Shown: piece by piece, positions 34,731-44,207 of the stretch
Layout of the letters: each line of letters starts with the position of its first letter
How positions within the stretch are numbered: the first letter of the stretch is position 1
Assembly: GCF_027891095.1 (NCBI RefSeq)
Contig: NZ_JAQIIO010000006.1
Coordinates: forward strand, 62,001-126,000
From: Aliiroseovarius salicola
GTDB lineage: Bacteria > Pseudomonadota > Alphaproteobacteria > Rhodobacterales > Rhodobacteraceae
Direction of reading: 5' to 3'
DNA: 64,000 nt
Notes under the pieces: model-generated
Seen by the model: the letters and a program-made list of their open reading frames with translations, nothing else
Databases searched by the model: none
What the model was told of the DNA's origin: nothing
Translations under genes and position numbers: made by a program

Positions 34731-35768
34731 TCAGTTGGTCAGGGCTGTTTCGTTCGCCACAGCTTCTTGAGTTGCGGCAAGTTCAGGATCAGCGACCAGG
34801 CCATATTCCGACAGCGGACCGTCGGGGCCGGCAATCTCTTCTGCCACAAAGAACTCAGCGAATTCTTTCAGACCCGGGATCACTCCGATATGGGCCTTCT
34901 TGATGTAGAAGTAGAGCGGGCGCGATACAGGGTATTCGCCGGTTGCAATCGTGTCGGTGGACGGGGTCACACCCGACATGGTCGCGACTTGCAGCGTGTC
35001 GGTGTTGTTTTCGTAAAACGCCAGACCAAAGATGCCGATGCCGTCTTTGTTGGCGTCGATCGAGGCGAGAGTTTCGGTGTAGTCGCCATCGATATCCACC
35101 GATTTGCCATCGGTACGCACCTTGTAGCATTCCTTTGCGGCGGCTTTCTTGTCACCGCCATTGGCTGCCATGAAGGCATCAAAGGCTCCGGTGGCTTTAC
35201 AGCCAGCTTCCATCACCTTCACTTCAAACACTTCGCGGGTGCCGTGTTTGGTACCCGGAATAAAGGCGGCGATGTCAACGGCTGGCAATTCGGCGTTGAA
35301 TTCGTTCCAGCTGTTGTAGCTGTTGTCGACCAGCTTGCCGTCAACCATCACCTGAGCACTCAGTGCGTTGTAGATGTCTGCGGGTTCAAAAGTCGAGAAA
35401 TCCGGACCGGTGAGCTGCGAGGCAAACACGATGCCGTCATAACCGATCCGCACTTCGATGATGTCGTTCACACCAGCTTCGGCGCATTTGGCGATCTCTT
35501 TGTCTTTGATCTTGCGCGAGGCGTTGGCGATGTCGATGGTGTTTTCACCCACACCTTCACAGAACCGTTTCAGGCCCGCCGAGGAACCGCCTGATTCAAC
35601 GACCGGAGTCGGGAAATCGAAGTTTTCACCGAAGGCTTCGGCTACAATCGAAGCGTAGGGCAGTACCGTAGACGAACCCGCAATCTGTACTTGATCACGA
35701 GCTGTTGCGACGGTTGCAGTTGCGGCCGTCATGGCCAAGGCGGAAGCGGTCAGCTTAACGAAAGACAT
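34731..35768 (-). CDS. pstS: Periplasmic phosphate-binding protein PstS
   Basis: High-affinity phosphate receptor of the Pst importer, 345 residues. The signal peptide MSFVKLTASALAMTAATATVATA is cleaved before RDQ. The motif IAGSSTVLPYASIVAEAF near residue 30 binds phosphate, as does VVESGGSSAGLKRFCEG near 58. GTKHGTREVFEVKVM near 165 completes the site. The variant resembles the SphX/PstS group used in marine bacteria. It is preceded by a Pho box and followed by pstC. Confidence 0.94.
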   Translation of the reverse strand: MSFVKLTASALAMTAATATVATARDQVQIAGSSTVLPYASIVAEAFGENFDFPTPVVESGGSSAGLKRFCEGVGENTIDIANASRKIKDKEIAKCAEAGVNDIIEVRIGYDGIVFASQLTGPDFSTFEPADIYNALSAQVMVDGKLVDNSYNSWNEFNAELPAVDIAAFIPGTKHGTREVFEVKVMEAGCKATGAFDAFMAANGGDKKAAAKECYKVRTDGKSVDIDGDYTETLASIDANKDGIGIFGLAFYENNTDTLQVATMSGVTPSTDTIATGEYPVSRPLYFYIKKAHIGVIPGLKEFAEFFVAEEIAGPDGPLSEYGLVADPELAATQEAVANETALTN

Positions 35769-35843
35769 TGTCTTCTCCTGTTTACATCATGCCACCCGAT
35801 CAGGTGACTTGGCGCCGTGCTAAGGTGCTTGGACAAAGCTTTT

Positions 35844-35872
35844 GTGACGCTTGTGTAACAGGAGTATGACAG
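35844..35872 (-). promoter_or_regulatory. Pho box upstream of pstS
   Basis: On the reverse strand CTGTCAT, CTGTTAC and GCGTCAC repeat at 11-bp steps with ACTC and ACAA spacers, matching the tandem PhoB-binding repeat. It lies 76-104 bp before the pstS start. A further partial repeat (CTGTCAT at 35956-35962) lies closer to phoR. Confidence 0.85.
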
Positions 35873-36037
35873 TCGAAAATATTGCACGAATTCTGACGCT
35901 TAAGATCAAGAGGGCGCTGTCTGAAATCGGAGTTTGTGGGTGTGAATGATGAATTATGACAGTGAGATTAAGGAATCACTCAGAGTAATTGATATTTTCG
36001 TCATATTGGGTCGTCACGCGTAACTTGAACCGCAGAT

Positions 36038-37066
36038 CTATGTTTTTACAGGAAGGCAGACCGTAAACCGACTTCCCCTCCCCTGTTCACTTTCAATCCG
36101 CAGACGTCCGCGATGGCGATTGACCACATGTTTTACAATCGCCAGCCCCAGGCCCGTACCGCCAACTTCACGAGATCGGTGTCCGTCGACACGGTAAAAC
36201 CGTTCGGTCAATCGCCCGATATGATGGGCGGCAATTCCATCCCCTTGGTCTTCAATGGTGACGCATATCGCAGGTCCTCGAATGCCACGGCGGCTTTTGT
36301 GCCGATTAACCAAGACCGACACCTTGCCCGAGATTTTCCCGTATTTGATCGCATTTTCGAGAAGATTGGTGAAAACCTGAATAAGTTGGTCCCGGTCCCC
36401 CGGGACCTTAAATGGCAGGTCGTCCGAATAGTGAATTTCAAAATCGACATCCTGAGCGCGAATAACCCCCGACAATCCATTCTCGACAGTGTTCAGAATC
36501 TCGGCGATCTCGAGTGGGTCCGTGGGGCGCATACGCTCCATATCCTCCACCCTGCTCAGTGACAGCAGGTCGGAAACAAGCCGGTTCATTCTGCCCGCTT
36601 CTTGTTCCATGATGTCGAGAAAGCGGTCCCGTGCTTCTGCGTCATCGCGGGCCGGGCCACGAAGAGTTTCGATGAATCCAGATAGTGCAGTAAGTGGTGT
36701 ACGCAACTCGTGGCTTACATTGGCCACGAAATCCGACCGCATCTGCCCGGCTTCTTCTTTGTGGGTCTTATCGATGAAACTGATCACGGCACAGCCGTCA
36801 GATCTTGGAATCACATGGGCTTCATAGATCACATCGCGACTTGCCTCGGTGGTCAAATATCGAACCGGAGACAAGGTTTCACCTTCCAAAGCATGACCAA
36901 TCCGGGCAAGCAGATCTGGCTGTCTCAGTACGGCCGCATAAAGCCTGCCCACGGTTCGTTCCCCAAACAGATCCAACGCTGATCCGTTCATTCCTGTGAT
37001 CTGTCCGGAGGGTGAAATTACCATTACAGGTACCGGAACCGGGTCATATGTGTCACTCGGGTCCAT
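36038..37066 (-). CDS. phoR: Phosphate regulon sensor histidine kinase PhoR, without membrane segments
   Basis: Histidine kinase of 342 residues that would phosphorylate PhoB. A PAS domain (about 8-105) is followed by the phospho-acceptor region FVANVSHELRTPLTALSGF with His119 and the ATPase domain (N-box NLLENAIKYG, G1 IEDQGDGIAAHH, G2 GGTGLGLAIVKHV). No hydrophobic segment is present, and an in-frame stop codon nine codons before the ATG excludes an upstream extension. AAGGA precedes the start. Most PhoR proteins have N-terminal membrane helices, so this is a soluble form. It is separated from pstS by 269 bp with the Pho box. Confidence 0.88.
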   Translation of the reverse strand: MDPSDTYDPVPVPVMVISPSGQITGMNGSALDLFGERTVGRLYAAVLRQPDLLARIGHALEGETLSPVRYLTTEASRDVIYEAHVIPRSDGCAVISFIDKTHKEEAGQMRSDFVANVSHELRTPLTALSGFIETLRGPARDDAEARDRFLDIMEQEAGRMNRLVSDLLSLSRVEDMERMRPTDPLEIAEILNTVENGLSGVIRAQDVDFEIHYSDDLPFKVPGDRDQLIQVFTNLLENAIKYGKISGKVSVLVNRHKSRRGIRGPAICVTIEDQGDGIAAHHIGRLTERFYRVDGHRSREVGGTGLGLAIVKHVVNRHRGRLRIESEQGRGSRFTVCLPVKT

Positions 37067-37292
37067 TTGGGATCCTTCACAAGCTTTGTATCAGGTTCAA
37101 GTTTCTGCGCGTGTTACTTCAATCTGTAAAGGGTGAACCAGGCGAAGACACACGACAAGTTTACTCGTTGATGTTGAATTGCTTGCGAAATCACGCCATC
37201 TATAATTGACGAAGCGTTGGGGATTGGCAAAATTGGTTCCGCGATTAATGCAATAATTAGGCGGGCTTAAATGCCAAATCCAAGATGGACAT

Positions 37293-37637
37293 GTGATATC
37301 GATGAATAAACTTATGAGTGCCACGGTCATACTGGCCGTTGGGGATGTTGTACCGGATACGGATCGAACGACTAAATTCCCCGAAAGTGAGAAAATTCAG
37401 TATTTGAAAATTTCTGACATTAACGCCGAAGTTTTGAGGTGGCGCCGCCCGCTCATGATTATCTCGCCGCTCATGTGCAACAGTTTCGACAGTCTTGAAC
37501 TGGCGGTGAAATTGCAGGAGCTTGGATATACAGGCAAGTTCAGAGTGCTGGCGCCGAACGTTGCAAATCCCAACATGATCCTTAAGGAAATCGCGTCACA
37601 AGCGCCATCCATAGATATTGAAATCATGAGTTCGTAA
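37293..37637 (+). CDS. Small hypothetical protein, receiver-like
   Basis: Protein of up to 114 residues, from a GTG at 37293, or 111 from the ATG at 37302. It alternates hydrophobic strands and helices (ATVILAVGD, PLMIISPLM, LAVKLQELGYTGKFRVLAP), which resembles the alpha/beta fold of a response-regulator receiver, but the acidic phosphorylation pocket is not evident. The family is unknown to me. It is divergent from phoR and stands alone. Confidence 0.6.
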   Translation: MISMNKLMSATVILAVGDVVPDTDRTTKFPESEKIQYLKISDINAEVLRWRRPLMIISPLMCNSFDSLELAVKLQELGYTGKFRVLAPNVANPNMILKEIASQAPSIDIEIMSS

Positions 37638-37721
37638 CTGGATGAAAGCATTCTTACTCACTGATTTTGCCGATCGATTGATGATGTCCCATTCCTGATG
37701 TTTTCCGACCTCTGTTTGTTC

Positions 37722-38825
37722 TCAATAAATCAGATCATGGTCGTCTCCACCTTGTGCCGCATAATGACGTTCAAGATACTTCAGAGCGACCCGCAGCATG
37801 AATTTCCCTGATCTTGCAGGCATTTTCAGCTCGGCCTCCATACGCTCCATCCCCTTTTCAAGGCAGCAGACGCCGTATGCCATCTCAGCCAACTCAGGGC
37901 CAAGCGCATTCAGGGCATCCACGATTCTTTGCCTTGCGTCGATCATGCGGTCTGCCCGCGATCCAGATCTTTTTGGCGTGTTGCGAAGGCCGGACATGAC
38001 ACCTGACCATCCCGAATTCTGAGAGGTTTCTAATTGTGACAGAGCGAAATCACGCTGAAAACGATCTGCGGCTTCGATAAGCCGATTATTGAGATAAGGC
38101 TGTCCGGCAGAACGGCTTCTGGCCAGAACGCGGATTGGGGTTTCTGAACCTGAGCTTCGCCTTCCTGTATTATTTGCTTTTTTGTGTGCAGATGAAGATG
38201 ATTTGCCAAGAAAACTCTGAGAGGTCTCCGAAAAACCAACGGCCCTTCCTTCAGCTTTCGCCATCATTCGGTTCAACGCAACGCGACCTGACGGCGTAAT
38301 CCGATAGCGGGACACTGCCCCAGATGACGTGCCTGATATCCACTCGCGCAGCGCCAGGATCTCCGCGACTTCACGAGGCGCTTTGCACAGTTGAGCCGGG
38401 GTGTCACCGTCGCGCATGTCCAAAACGACTGCGGTGTCGACGCCTTTGGTGATCGCCAAAAGCGTGCTGTCCTTCATCAGATTGCGCAATACCCGAGTGG
38501 CGTGTTTTGAGATGACATCGTTTTCAGATCCCAGATCTATTGGATCGGAAGCATCTCCTTTCCAGCTCAGCGAATCTTCTTTTTGATCACACCATGACCG
38601 GGCGACCTGGGTGAGTAGATTATCCACCAACGGATCGTCACGCCGTCCCTCAGTTTTTTGAACCTGACGGAGTACCGTTGATGCATGCACCCCCTTTTGA
38701 CGTGCTAAAGCGCGAATGGTTTCCCCCCGCTCGGTGTGCTCCAGATACAGTTTCACCGCAGCTGGCAACCAAGGAATTATATCACCGGTACAAATCTCTA
38801 GTTGTTTCGAGTTCGAAAACCCCAT
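37722..38825 (-). CDS. DUF6456 domain protein with N-terminal helix-turn-helix
   Basis: Protein of 367 residues. The N-terminal 60 residues include a predicted helix-turn-helix (RGETIRALARQKGVHASTVLRQVQ). The C-terminal part (about 255-355), with YLNNRLIEAADRFQRDF and the stretch AYGVCCLEKGMERMEAELKM, matches the DUF6456 family common in Rhodobacterales. The middle is Ser/Arg-rich and likely flexible. It is probably a DNA-binding regulator; the target is unknown. It is divergent from the DUF6477 gene, a pairing I associate with Rhodobacterales. Confidence 0.75.
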   Translation of the reverse strand: MGFSNSKQLEICTGDIIPWLPAAVKLYLEHTERGETIRALARQKGVHASTVLRQVQKTEGRRDDPLVDNLLTQVARSWCDQKEDSLSWKGDASDPIDLGSENDVISKHATRVLRNLMKDSTLLAITKGVDTAVVLDMRDGDTPAQLCKAPREVAEILALREWISGTSSGAVSRYRITPSGRVALNRMMAKAEGRAVGFSETSQSFLGKSSSSAHKKANNTGRRSSGSETPIRVLARSRSAGQPYLNNRLIEAADRFQRDFALSQLETSQNSGWSGVMSGLRNTPKRSGSRADRMIDARQRIVDALNALGPELAEMAYGVCCLEKGMERMEAELKMPARSGKFMLRVALKYLERHYAAQGGDDHDLIY

Positions 38826-39075
38826 CCATGTCCCCCTTCGAAGCAGAACGTATTCTTAACGCAGTCTACTATGGTTGACGCTCTACCAGTGGTTGCACAT
38901 CCTGTTTTTCACCAGCTAGCATGCGATTGGTTACTGAAATATTAATTGTTCAGTGTGTCACCCAGTTTTGTTGCCAAATATGAAACAATTGTTAAAACAA
39001 GCGCGCGCTGCAATTTGTTGCGCAACACTCCTATAGGTTGTGTTTTCTTGACGCCAATCGAGGAAAGGAAATCAC

Positions 39076-39369
39076 ATGACCGATGCGCTTGACCTGCTTA
39101 AAAACCTACATCGCCCGCGGCTTCTTATTCGTGCTGCGCGTTTTGGTTTGGTGGACTATAATCGAGACAGAGATCTGAAAAGGCTCATGAAATCGTCTTC
39201 AACTCCTGCCCCCGCACGCGCCGTTGATCGCTTGGTTGAACAAGAGGCTCGGCTAGAAGAACATCGACAGGCTGGGGATGCAGGCTATTCGGTTGCGCGC
39301 CATGTGGATGTTCTTATCGCACTTATGGCAGAAGCCCGGCTTTTACCTCGAACAATTAATCGGGTCTGA
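39076..39369 (+). CDS. DUF6477 family protein
   Basis: Small basic protein of 97 residues with the family's start, ALDLLKNLHRPRLLIRAARFG, and an internal EEHRQAGDAGYSVARHVDVL. No function is known. AGGAAAGGAAAT precedes the ATG. It is divergent from the DUF6456 gene and convergent with the MttB-like gene, from which it is separated by a stem-loop. Confidence 0.75.
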   Translation: MTDALDLLKNLHRPRLLIRAARFGLVDYNRDRDLKRLMKSSSTPAPARAVDRLVEQEARLEEHRQAGDAGYSVARHVDVLIALMAEARLLPRTINRV

Positions 39370-39385
39370 AGCTAGACAATAGAAA

Positions 39386-39407
39386 AAGGGGGCCGTTAAG
39401 CCCCCTT
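39386..39407. terminator. Terminator between DUF6477 and the MttB-like gene
   Basis: AAGGGGGC (39386-39393) and GCCCCCTT (39400-39407) form an 8-bp stem. On the reverse strand it is followed by TTTTTCT, so it serves the MttB-like gene best; the + side has few T. Confidence 0.7.
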
Positions 39408-39442
39408 ACCTAGTTATTCATCACTTGGAACAGGTTTGAACC

Positions 39443-40987
39443 TTACGAAAACGCATCCGGCATGGATGCTTTTTTCTCAGCAACATACGAAGTCAGAGCT
39501 TCGTGAATGCCGGCATCCATGGATGGTTTTTGATAGTCCGACAGCATTTTCTGCACTTTTTCGGCAGCCAGTTGATAGGTGTCTTTGCCACCTTCCTCTT
39601 CCCAGGTTTCAAACGGCTTGTAGTCCAGTACGTCTGAACGCCAGAATGCCGATTGGAAATTCGCCTGAGTGTGTGCGCAGCCCAGATAGTGACCGCCAGG
39701 GCCAACTTCACGGATTGCATCCATGGCCTGTGCATTTTTATCATGCGCGACACCAGAGGCGATCCCGTGCAGCACACCAAGCTGATCTGCGTCCATTACG
39801 AACTTCTCAAAGCTCGACACCAGACCGCCTTCCAGCCAGCCACAGGAATGCAGCATGAAGTTCACACCCGCAAGAAGGCCTGCATTCAAAGAGTTAGCGG
39901 TTTCATAAGCAGCCTGTGCGTCAGGCAGTTTCGATCCGTTGAACGAGCCTGCCGAACGATAGGGCAGACCCAGGCGGCGGAACAGCTGACCACAGCCATA
40001 AGTAATTTTAGCGGCTTCCGGCGTTCCGAATGTTGGTGCACCCGAATTCATGTCGATCGACGACACAAAAGTCCCGGCAATCACCGGAGCCCCTTTCCGG
40101 ATCAGCTGTGAATAGGCCACACCGGCCATCACTTCGGCCAGAACCTGCGTCAGCGTACCGGTCACCGAAACAGGCGCCATGGCGCCGCCGACGATGAAGG
40201 GCGAAATGATCGCAGCCTGGTTGTTCTCTGCAAAGACTTCCAGCGCGCCCATCATCACATCATCAAACTGCATGGGCGAGTTGATGTTGATCAGAGAGGT
40301 GGTCACGGTGTTTTGCTGAACGAAGTCTTTTCCGAACAGAATGCCACACATATCCACGGTGTCCTGCGCCCGTTCTGGTGCGGTCACGGATCCCATGAAC
40401 GGTTTGTCGGACAATTCCATATGCGCCATCAGCATGTCGAGGTGACGCTTGTTCACCGGCACATCGGTCGGCTCACAGACGGTACCACCTGAATGGTGTA
40501 GCCATTTCGACATATAGCCGAGTTTCACGAACTTCTCGAAATCTGCCATGGTGGCGTAACGGCGACCACCATCAATGTCGCGCACAAAAGGAGGACCATA
40601 GACCGGGGCCAGAACCAGATTGTTGCCACCGATGACAACGCTGCGTTCCGGGTTGCGGGCGTGTTGAGTGAACTGGCTTGGCGCGGTTTTGCACAACTCG
40701 CGGGCCAGACCTCGCGGAATGCGCACGCGCTCTCCGTCGACATCAGCACCAGCTTCTTTCCAGCGCGCCAGTGCCGCTGGGTTCTCAACAAAGTTTACGC
40801 CGATTTCTTCCAGAACGGTCTCAGCGTTATATTCAATGATTTCGATCGCTTCATCATTCAAAATCTCGAGATTCGGAATGTTGCGTTCGATGTACTTCGC
40901 CGTTTCAAACGACACTGCGTTGCGTTCTGCGCGGCGGGCAGCACCCCCGCCACCACGACCCCGTCTGCGTGCGCGAGCCTCGGTCAT
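39443..40987 (-). CDS. Trimethylamine methyltransferase (MttB) family protein, non-pyrrolysine type
   Basis: TIM-barrel methyltransferase of 514 residues, full length for the MttB superfamily with no in-frame TAG, so it belongs to the branch without pyrrolysine. Members of this branch demethylate glycine betaine, proline betaine or carnitine and pass the methyl group to a corrinoid protein. Family blocks are LAPVYGPPFVRDIDGGRRYA near residue 125 and GGHYLGCAHTQANFQSAFW near 430. An Arg/Gly-rich start (ARARRRGRGGGGAARRAER) is unusual. GGAGGAAATGAC precedes the ATG. No corrinoid-protein or methyltransferase partner lies beside it. Confidence 0.85.
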   Translation of the reverse strand: MTEARARRRGRGGGGAARRAERNAVSFETAKYIERNIPNLEILNDEAIEIIEYNAETVLEEIGVNFVENPAALARWKEAGADVDGERVRIPRGLARELCKTAPSQFTQHARNPERSVVIGGNNLVLAPVYGPPFVRDIDGGRRYATMADFEKFVKLGYMSKWLHHSGGTVCEPTDVPVNKRHLDMLMAHMELSDKPFMGSVTAPERAQDTVDMCGILFGKDFVQQNTVTTSLININSPMQFDDVMMGALEVFAENNQAAIISPFIVGGAMAPVSVTGTLTQVLAEVMAGVAYSQLIRKGAPVIAGTFVSSIDMNSGAPTFGTPEAAKITYGCGQLFRRLGLPYRSAGSFNGSKLPDAQAAYETANSLNAGLLAGVNFMLHSCGWLEGGLVSSFEKFVMDADQLGVLHGIASGVAHDKNAQAMDAIREVGPGGHYLGCAHTQANFQSAFWRSDVLDYKPFETWEEEGGKDTYQLAAEKVQKMLSDYQKPSMDAGIHEALTSYVAEKKASMPDAFS

Positions 40988-41196
40988 GTCATTTCCTCCG
41001 ATATGTCGGTCAATCCTGTTTTAATCGGGTTTACACCGGCAAACTGGTCAAATCCCGACCGAAACGGCGCGTAGGGGGCAAAAACGACATGCTGTCGGAT
41101 TGGAGTCATGAAAATTCTGGTCTGAATATGAATGAATTTTGCACAGGTTCACGCGAGGGACTTGCGAAAAACCGCCCTCTGTCCTAATGGCATTGC

Positions 41197-42756
41197 ATGA
41201 CAGATCAGAGCCACGACCGCCTTCTTATTATCGACTTCGGCAGCCAGGTTACGCAGCTTATTGCGCGCCGCCTGCGCGAGCTGAATGTCTATTGCGAAAT
41301 TCACCCCTATCAGAAAGTCACGATGGAGTTTGTGCGCGAGATGGCGCCCAAGGCCGTGATCTTCTCGGGCGGGCCCGATAGTGTGACCCGAGAAGGGTCG
41401 CCGCGTGCGCCGCAAGAGATATTTGATTATGGCGTTCCAATCCTGGGCATCTGCTATGGTCAGCAGGTAATGATGCACCAGCTTGGCGGTAAGGTGGAGA
41501 GCGGTCATGGCACCGCAGAATTTGGCCGTGCTTATGTGACAGAAACTCAGAAACTGGACCTGCTTGAGGGCTGGTATCAGGATGGGGATGAACAAGTTTG
41601 GATGAGCCACGGCGACCACGTATCGGAAATCGCTCCTGGTTTTGAAGTCTTTGGTACATCCCCCAACGCGCCTTTCGCGATCACCGCTGACAAGGACCAC
41701 CATTTCTATGCGGTGCAGTTCCACCCCGAAGTGCACCACACGCCGAACGGTGCAAAGCTTTATGAGCAATTTGTAAAGCTCGCAGGTTTCAAAGGCGACT
41801 GGACCATGGGCGCCTATCGCGAGGAAATGATCCGCAAGATCCGCGAACAGGTGGGCGACAAGAATGTCATTTGTGGCCTGTCTGGTGGTGTTGATTCATC
41901 CGTTGCGGCAATTCTGATCCACGAAGCAATTGGGGATCAGCTGACCTGCGTGTTTGTCGACCACGGTCTTCTGCGCAAGAACGAGGCCGAAGAAGTCATC
42001 GGCATGTTCCGCGACAATTACAACATTCAGCTGATCCACGCCGATGAATCGGATTTGTTCCTGGGCGAGTTGGATGGGCAGTCGGATCCGGAAACCAAGC
42101 GTAAGATTATCGGAAAGCTGTTCATCGACGTGTTCCAGAAACATGCCGACACAATTGACGGTGCCGAATTCCTCGCGCAAGGAACGCTTTACCCGGATGT
42201 GATCGAATCGGTCTCTTTCTCGGGTGGCCCTTCGGTAACCATCAAATCTCACCATAATGTGGGCGGTTTGCCAGAAAAGATGGGGCTGAAACTGGTTGAA
42301 CCGCTGCGTGAGCTGTTCAAAGACGAAGTCCGCGCCTTGGGTCGCGAACTTGGTCTGCCGCAAAGCTTCATTGGGCGTCATCCCTTCCCGGGGCCGGGTC
42401 TTGCCATTCGCTGTCCGGGTGAGATCACCCGCGAGAAGCTTGAGATCCTTCGTGAAGCTGATGCGGTCTATATCGACCAGATCCGCAAACACGGCCTTTA
42501 TGACGAAATCTGGCAGGCCTTTGTGGCAATCCTTCCAGTTCGCACTGTGGGCGTAATGGGCGATGGTCGTACCTACGATTATGCCTGTGCCATGCGCGCG
42601 GTAACGTCTGTGGATGGTATGACCGCAGATTACTACCCGTTCACTCATGAGTTCCTTGGCGAAACGGCCACGCGGATCATCAACGAGGTAAAGGGCATCA
42701 ACCGCTGCACTTACGACATTACCTCGAAACCTCCGGGAACCATTGAGTGGGAATGA
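41197..42756 (+). CDS. guaA: GMP synthase (glutamine-hydrolysing)
   Basis: Converts XMP, ATP and glutamine to GMP. The 519-residue protein has the glutamine amidotransferase domain at the N-terminus (catalytic Cys in LGICYGQQ near residue 88, His and Glu in QFHPEV near 175), the PP-loop ATPase [10 protein letters not shown] near 230, and the C-terminal dimerisation domain ending in KPPGTIEWE. No clear Shine-Dalgarno is seen before the ATG. It is transcribed away from the MttB-like gene and followed by a terminator. Confidence 0.97.
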   Translation: MTDQSHDRLLIIDFGSQVTQLIARRLRELNVYCEIHPYQKVTMEFVREMAPKAVIFSGGPDSVTREGSPRAPQEIFDYGVPILGICYGQQVMMHQLGGKVESGHGTAEFGRAYVTETQKLDLLEGWYQDGDEQVWMSHGDHVSEIAPGFEVFGTSPNAPFAITADKDHHFYAVQFHPEVHHTPNGAKLYEQFVKLAGFKGDWTMGAYREEMIRKIREQVGDKNVICGLSGGVDSSVAAILIHEAIGDQLTCVFVDHGLLRKNEAEEVIGMFRDNYNIQLIHADESDLFLGELDGQSDPETKRKIIGKLFIDVFQKHADTIDGAEFLAQGTLYPDVIESVSFSGGPSVTIKSHHNVGGLPEKMGLKLVEPLRELFKDEVRALGRELGLPQSFIGRHPFPGPGLAIRCPGEITREKLEILREADAVYIDQIRKHGLYDEIWQAFVAILPVRTVGVMGDGRTYDYACAMRAVTSVDGMTADYYPFTHEFLGETATRIINEVKGINRCTYDITSKPPGTIEWE

Positions 42757-42786
42757 TCTGAATTCACCCTCATTCACACCAGATTG

Positions 42787-42813
42787 CGCCGCCCTACGTA
42801 ACGGGCGGCGTTT
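42787..42813 (+). terminator. Intrinsic terminator after guaA
   Basis: CGCCGCCC (42787-42794) and GGGCGGCG (42803-42810) form the stem, with loop TACGTAAC, followed by TTTAAAATTG. The T tract is short. Confidence 0.65.
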
Positions 42814-42859
42814 AAAATTGTCGCTCGATTTTTGATCTGGCAATTGTTAGCCCTGTGTC

Positions 42860-43153
42860 ATGACACAATATTTAGAAATCGTACTGACGGGCTATATTGA
42901 TGTGCCTGAGGACCGGTTGACCGCCGTTTCAGCAGCGCTCCCTGCCCATATTTCCCTGACCCTCGCCGAACCCGGCTGCCTGTCTTTTGAGGTGCTCCCT
43001 GATCCAGATGTTCCTGGCCGGTTCAATGTTTCAGAACGATTTGCCAATCGCGCAGATTTTGATGCCCATCAATCGCGCATGAAATCATCACCTTGGGCAG
43101 ACGTCACCAAGGGCATTCAGCGGCACTATCAGGTGTCCGAGATCGCAAAATGA
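42860..43153 (+). CDS. Antibiotic biosynthesis monooxygenase (ABM) domain protein
   Basis: Single-domain protein of 97 residues with the ferredoxin-like ABM fold (LEIVLTGYIDVPE at the start, CLSFEVLPDPDVPGRFNVSERFANRADFDAHQ with the conserved Asp-rich turn and His). Relatives are quinol monooxygenases or stress proteins of unknown role. Its stop overlaps the start of the EamA transporter (ATGA), so the two are co-translated. Confidence 0.8.
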   Translation: MTQYLEIVLTGYIDVPEDRLTAVSAALPAHISLTLAEPGCLSFEVLPDPDVPGRFNVSERFANRADFDAHQSRMKSSPWADVTKGIQRHYQVSEIAK

Positions 43154-43998
43154 CGTCAACCACCCGGGCCGCAATCTGGATGAGCGGTTCGATCCTGTCT
43201 TTCACAGCAATGGCGATAGCGGGACGCGCCGTTAGTTCAGAACATGATACGTTCGAAACCATGCTGTTTCGATCGATTGTCGGTTTCGGCATTGTATTTT
43301 TCTATGCCCTGTCTACGGGGCACTTGCGTGATATTGGCCTGCACCGCCTCGGATATCACGCCCTGCGAAACCTTGCCCATTTCACGGGGCAAAACCTATG
43401 GTTCTACGCGCTGGCGGTGATCCCGATGGCCCAAGTGTTCGCGCTAGAATTCACCTCACCTCTCTGGGTGATCGTTCTCGCGCCGTTTCTGCTCGGAGAA
43501 AAAATATCGCGGCAAAGATTGATTGCGGCCTCAATTGGGTTTCTTGGAATACTGTTGATAGCGCGACCGGAAACAGGGGGAGTGTCGGCAGGGATGATTG
43601 CTGGTGCGACGGCAGCAATCGCATTTGCACTGACCGCGATCATGACACGTAAACTGACGCAGGACACTACGACGCTTACTATCCTGTTTTGGCTGACCGG
43701 CATGCAACTTTTATTTGGGTTGATCAGCGCAGGATGGGATTTTGATATTTCGCTGCCCGAGATCGCCAATATTCCTTGGTTTGTGTTGATCGGTTGTACA
43801 GGTTTGCTCGCCCATCTTTGCCTGACCAATGCCTTGTCACTTGCGCCCGCAAGCAAGGTGATCCCTATCGATTTCACCAGATTGCCGCTGATCGCACTCA
43901 TTGGAGCTGTGTTTTACAATGAACCAATTACTGCAGGATTGATCTTTGGTGCAGCGTTAATTTTCGCTGGAAATATCCTCAATTTGAGGGGAAATTAG
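43150..43998 (+). CDS. EamA/DMT family transporter
   Basis: Inner-membrane drug/metabolite transporter of 282 residues with ten hydrophobic segments in two EamA repeats (first ending near LLIARPETGG, second near LIFAGNILNL). The ATG at 43150 (MTSTTRAAIWM) overlaps the ABM stop; an upstream frame would add 19 residues inside the ABM gene. The substrate is unknown; such proteins often export amino acids or their derivatives. Confidence 0.88.
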   Translation: MTSTTRAAIWMSGSILSFTAMAIAGRAVSSEHDTFETMLFRSIVGFGIVFFYALSTGHLRDIGLHRLGYHALRNLAHFTGQNLWFYALAVIPMAQVFALEFTSPLWVIVLAPFLLGEKISRQRLIAASIGFLGILLIARPETGGVSAGMIAGATAAIAFALTAIMTRKLTQDTTTLTILFWLTGMQLLFGLISAGWDFDISLPEIANIPWFVLIGCTGLLAHLCLTNALSLAPASKVIPIDFTRLPLIALIGAVFYNEPITAGLIFGAALIFAGNILNLRGN

Positions 43999-44120
43999 AC
44001 TGCTTTACGCTTCGTAAATCGGGGCGATTTTGCAAGTAAAACAGCTAAAATGGGTGCAGTGTTGCAACTTACCCGAGGTAATAATTGACCTTGTACTTGT
44101 CACCCTCCTAGGGTTTTGCA

Positions 44121-44207
44121 ATGACAAAATCAAAGATGGGCTTTTTCTCGCTTATGGGTAATTCCAGCCGTGAGAAAGTAGTAGCAGTTCTCAGGGAGGA
44201 AATATGA
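44121..44207 (+). other. Possible 28-residue leader ORF before the FadL-type gene
   Basis: ATG at 44121 opens a frame of 28 codons whose TGA overlaps the downstream ATG (ATGA at 44204). The peptide (MTKSKMGFFSLMGNSSREKV then VAVLREEI) is basic then acidic. No clear Shine-Dalgarno precedes it. It could be a leader peptide for translational coupling, or chance. Confidence 0.25.

Noticed and set aside
39443-40987. Pyrrolysine-containing MttB
   Set aside because: No in-frame TAG interrupts the gene.
41896-42843. 315-codon reverse frame over guaA
   Set aside because: Opposite a well-supported guaA and without recognisable motifs.
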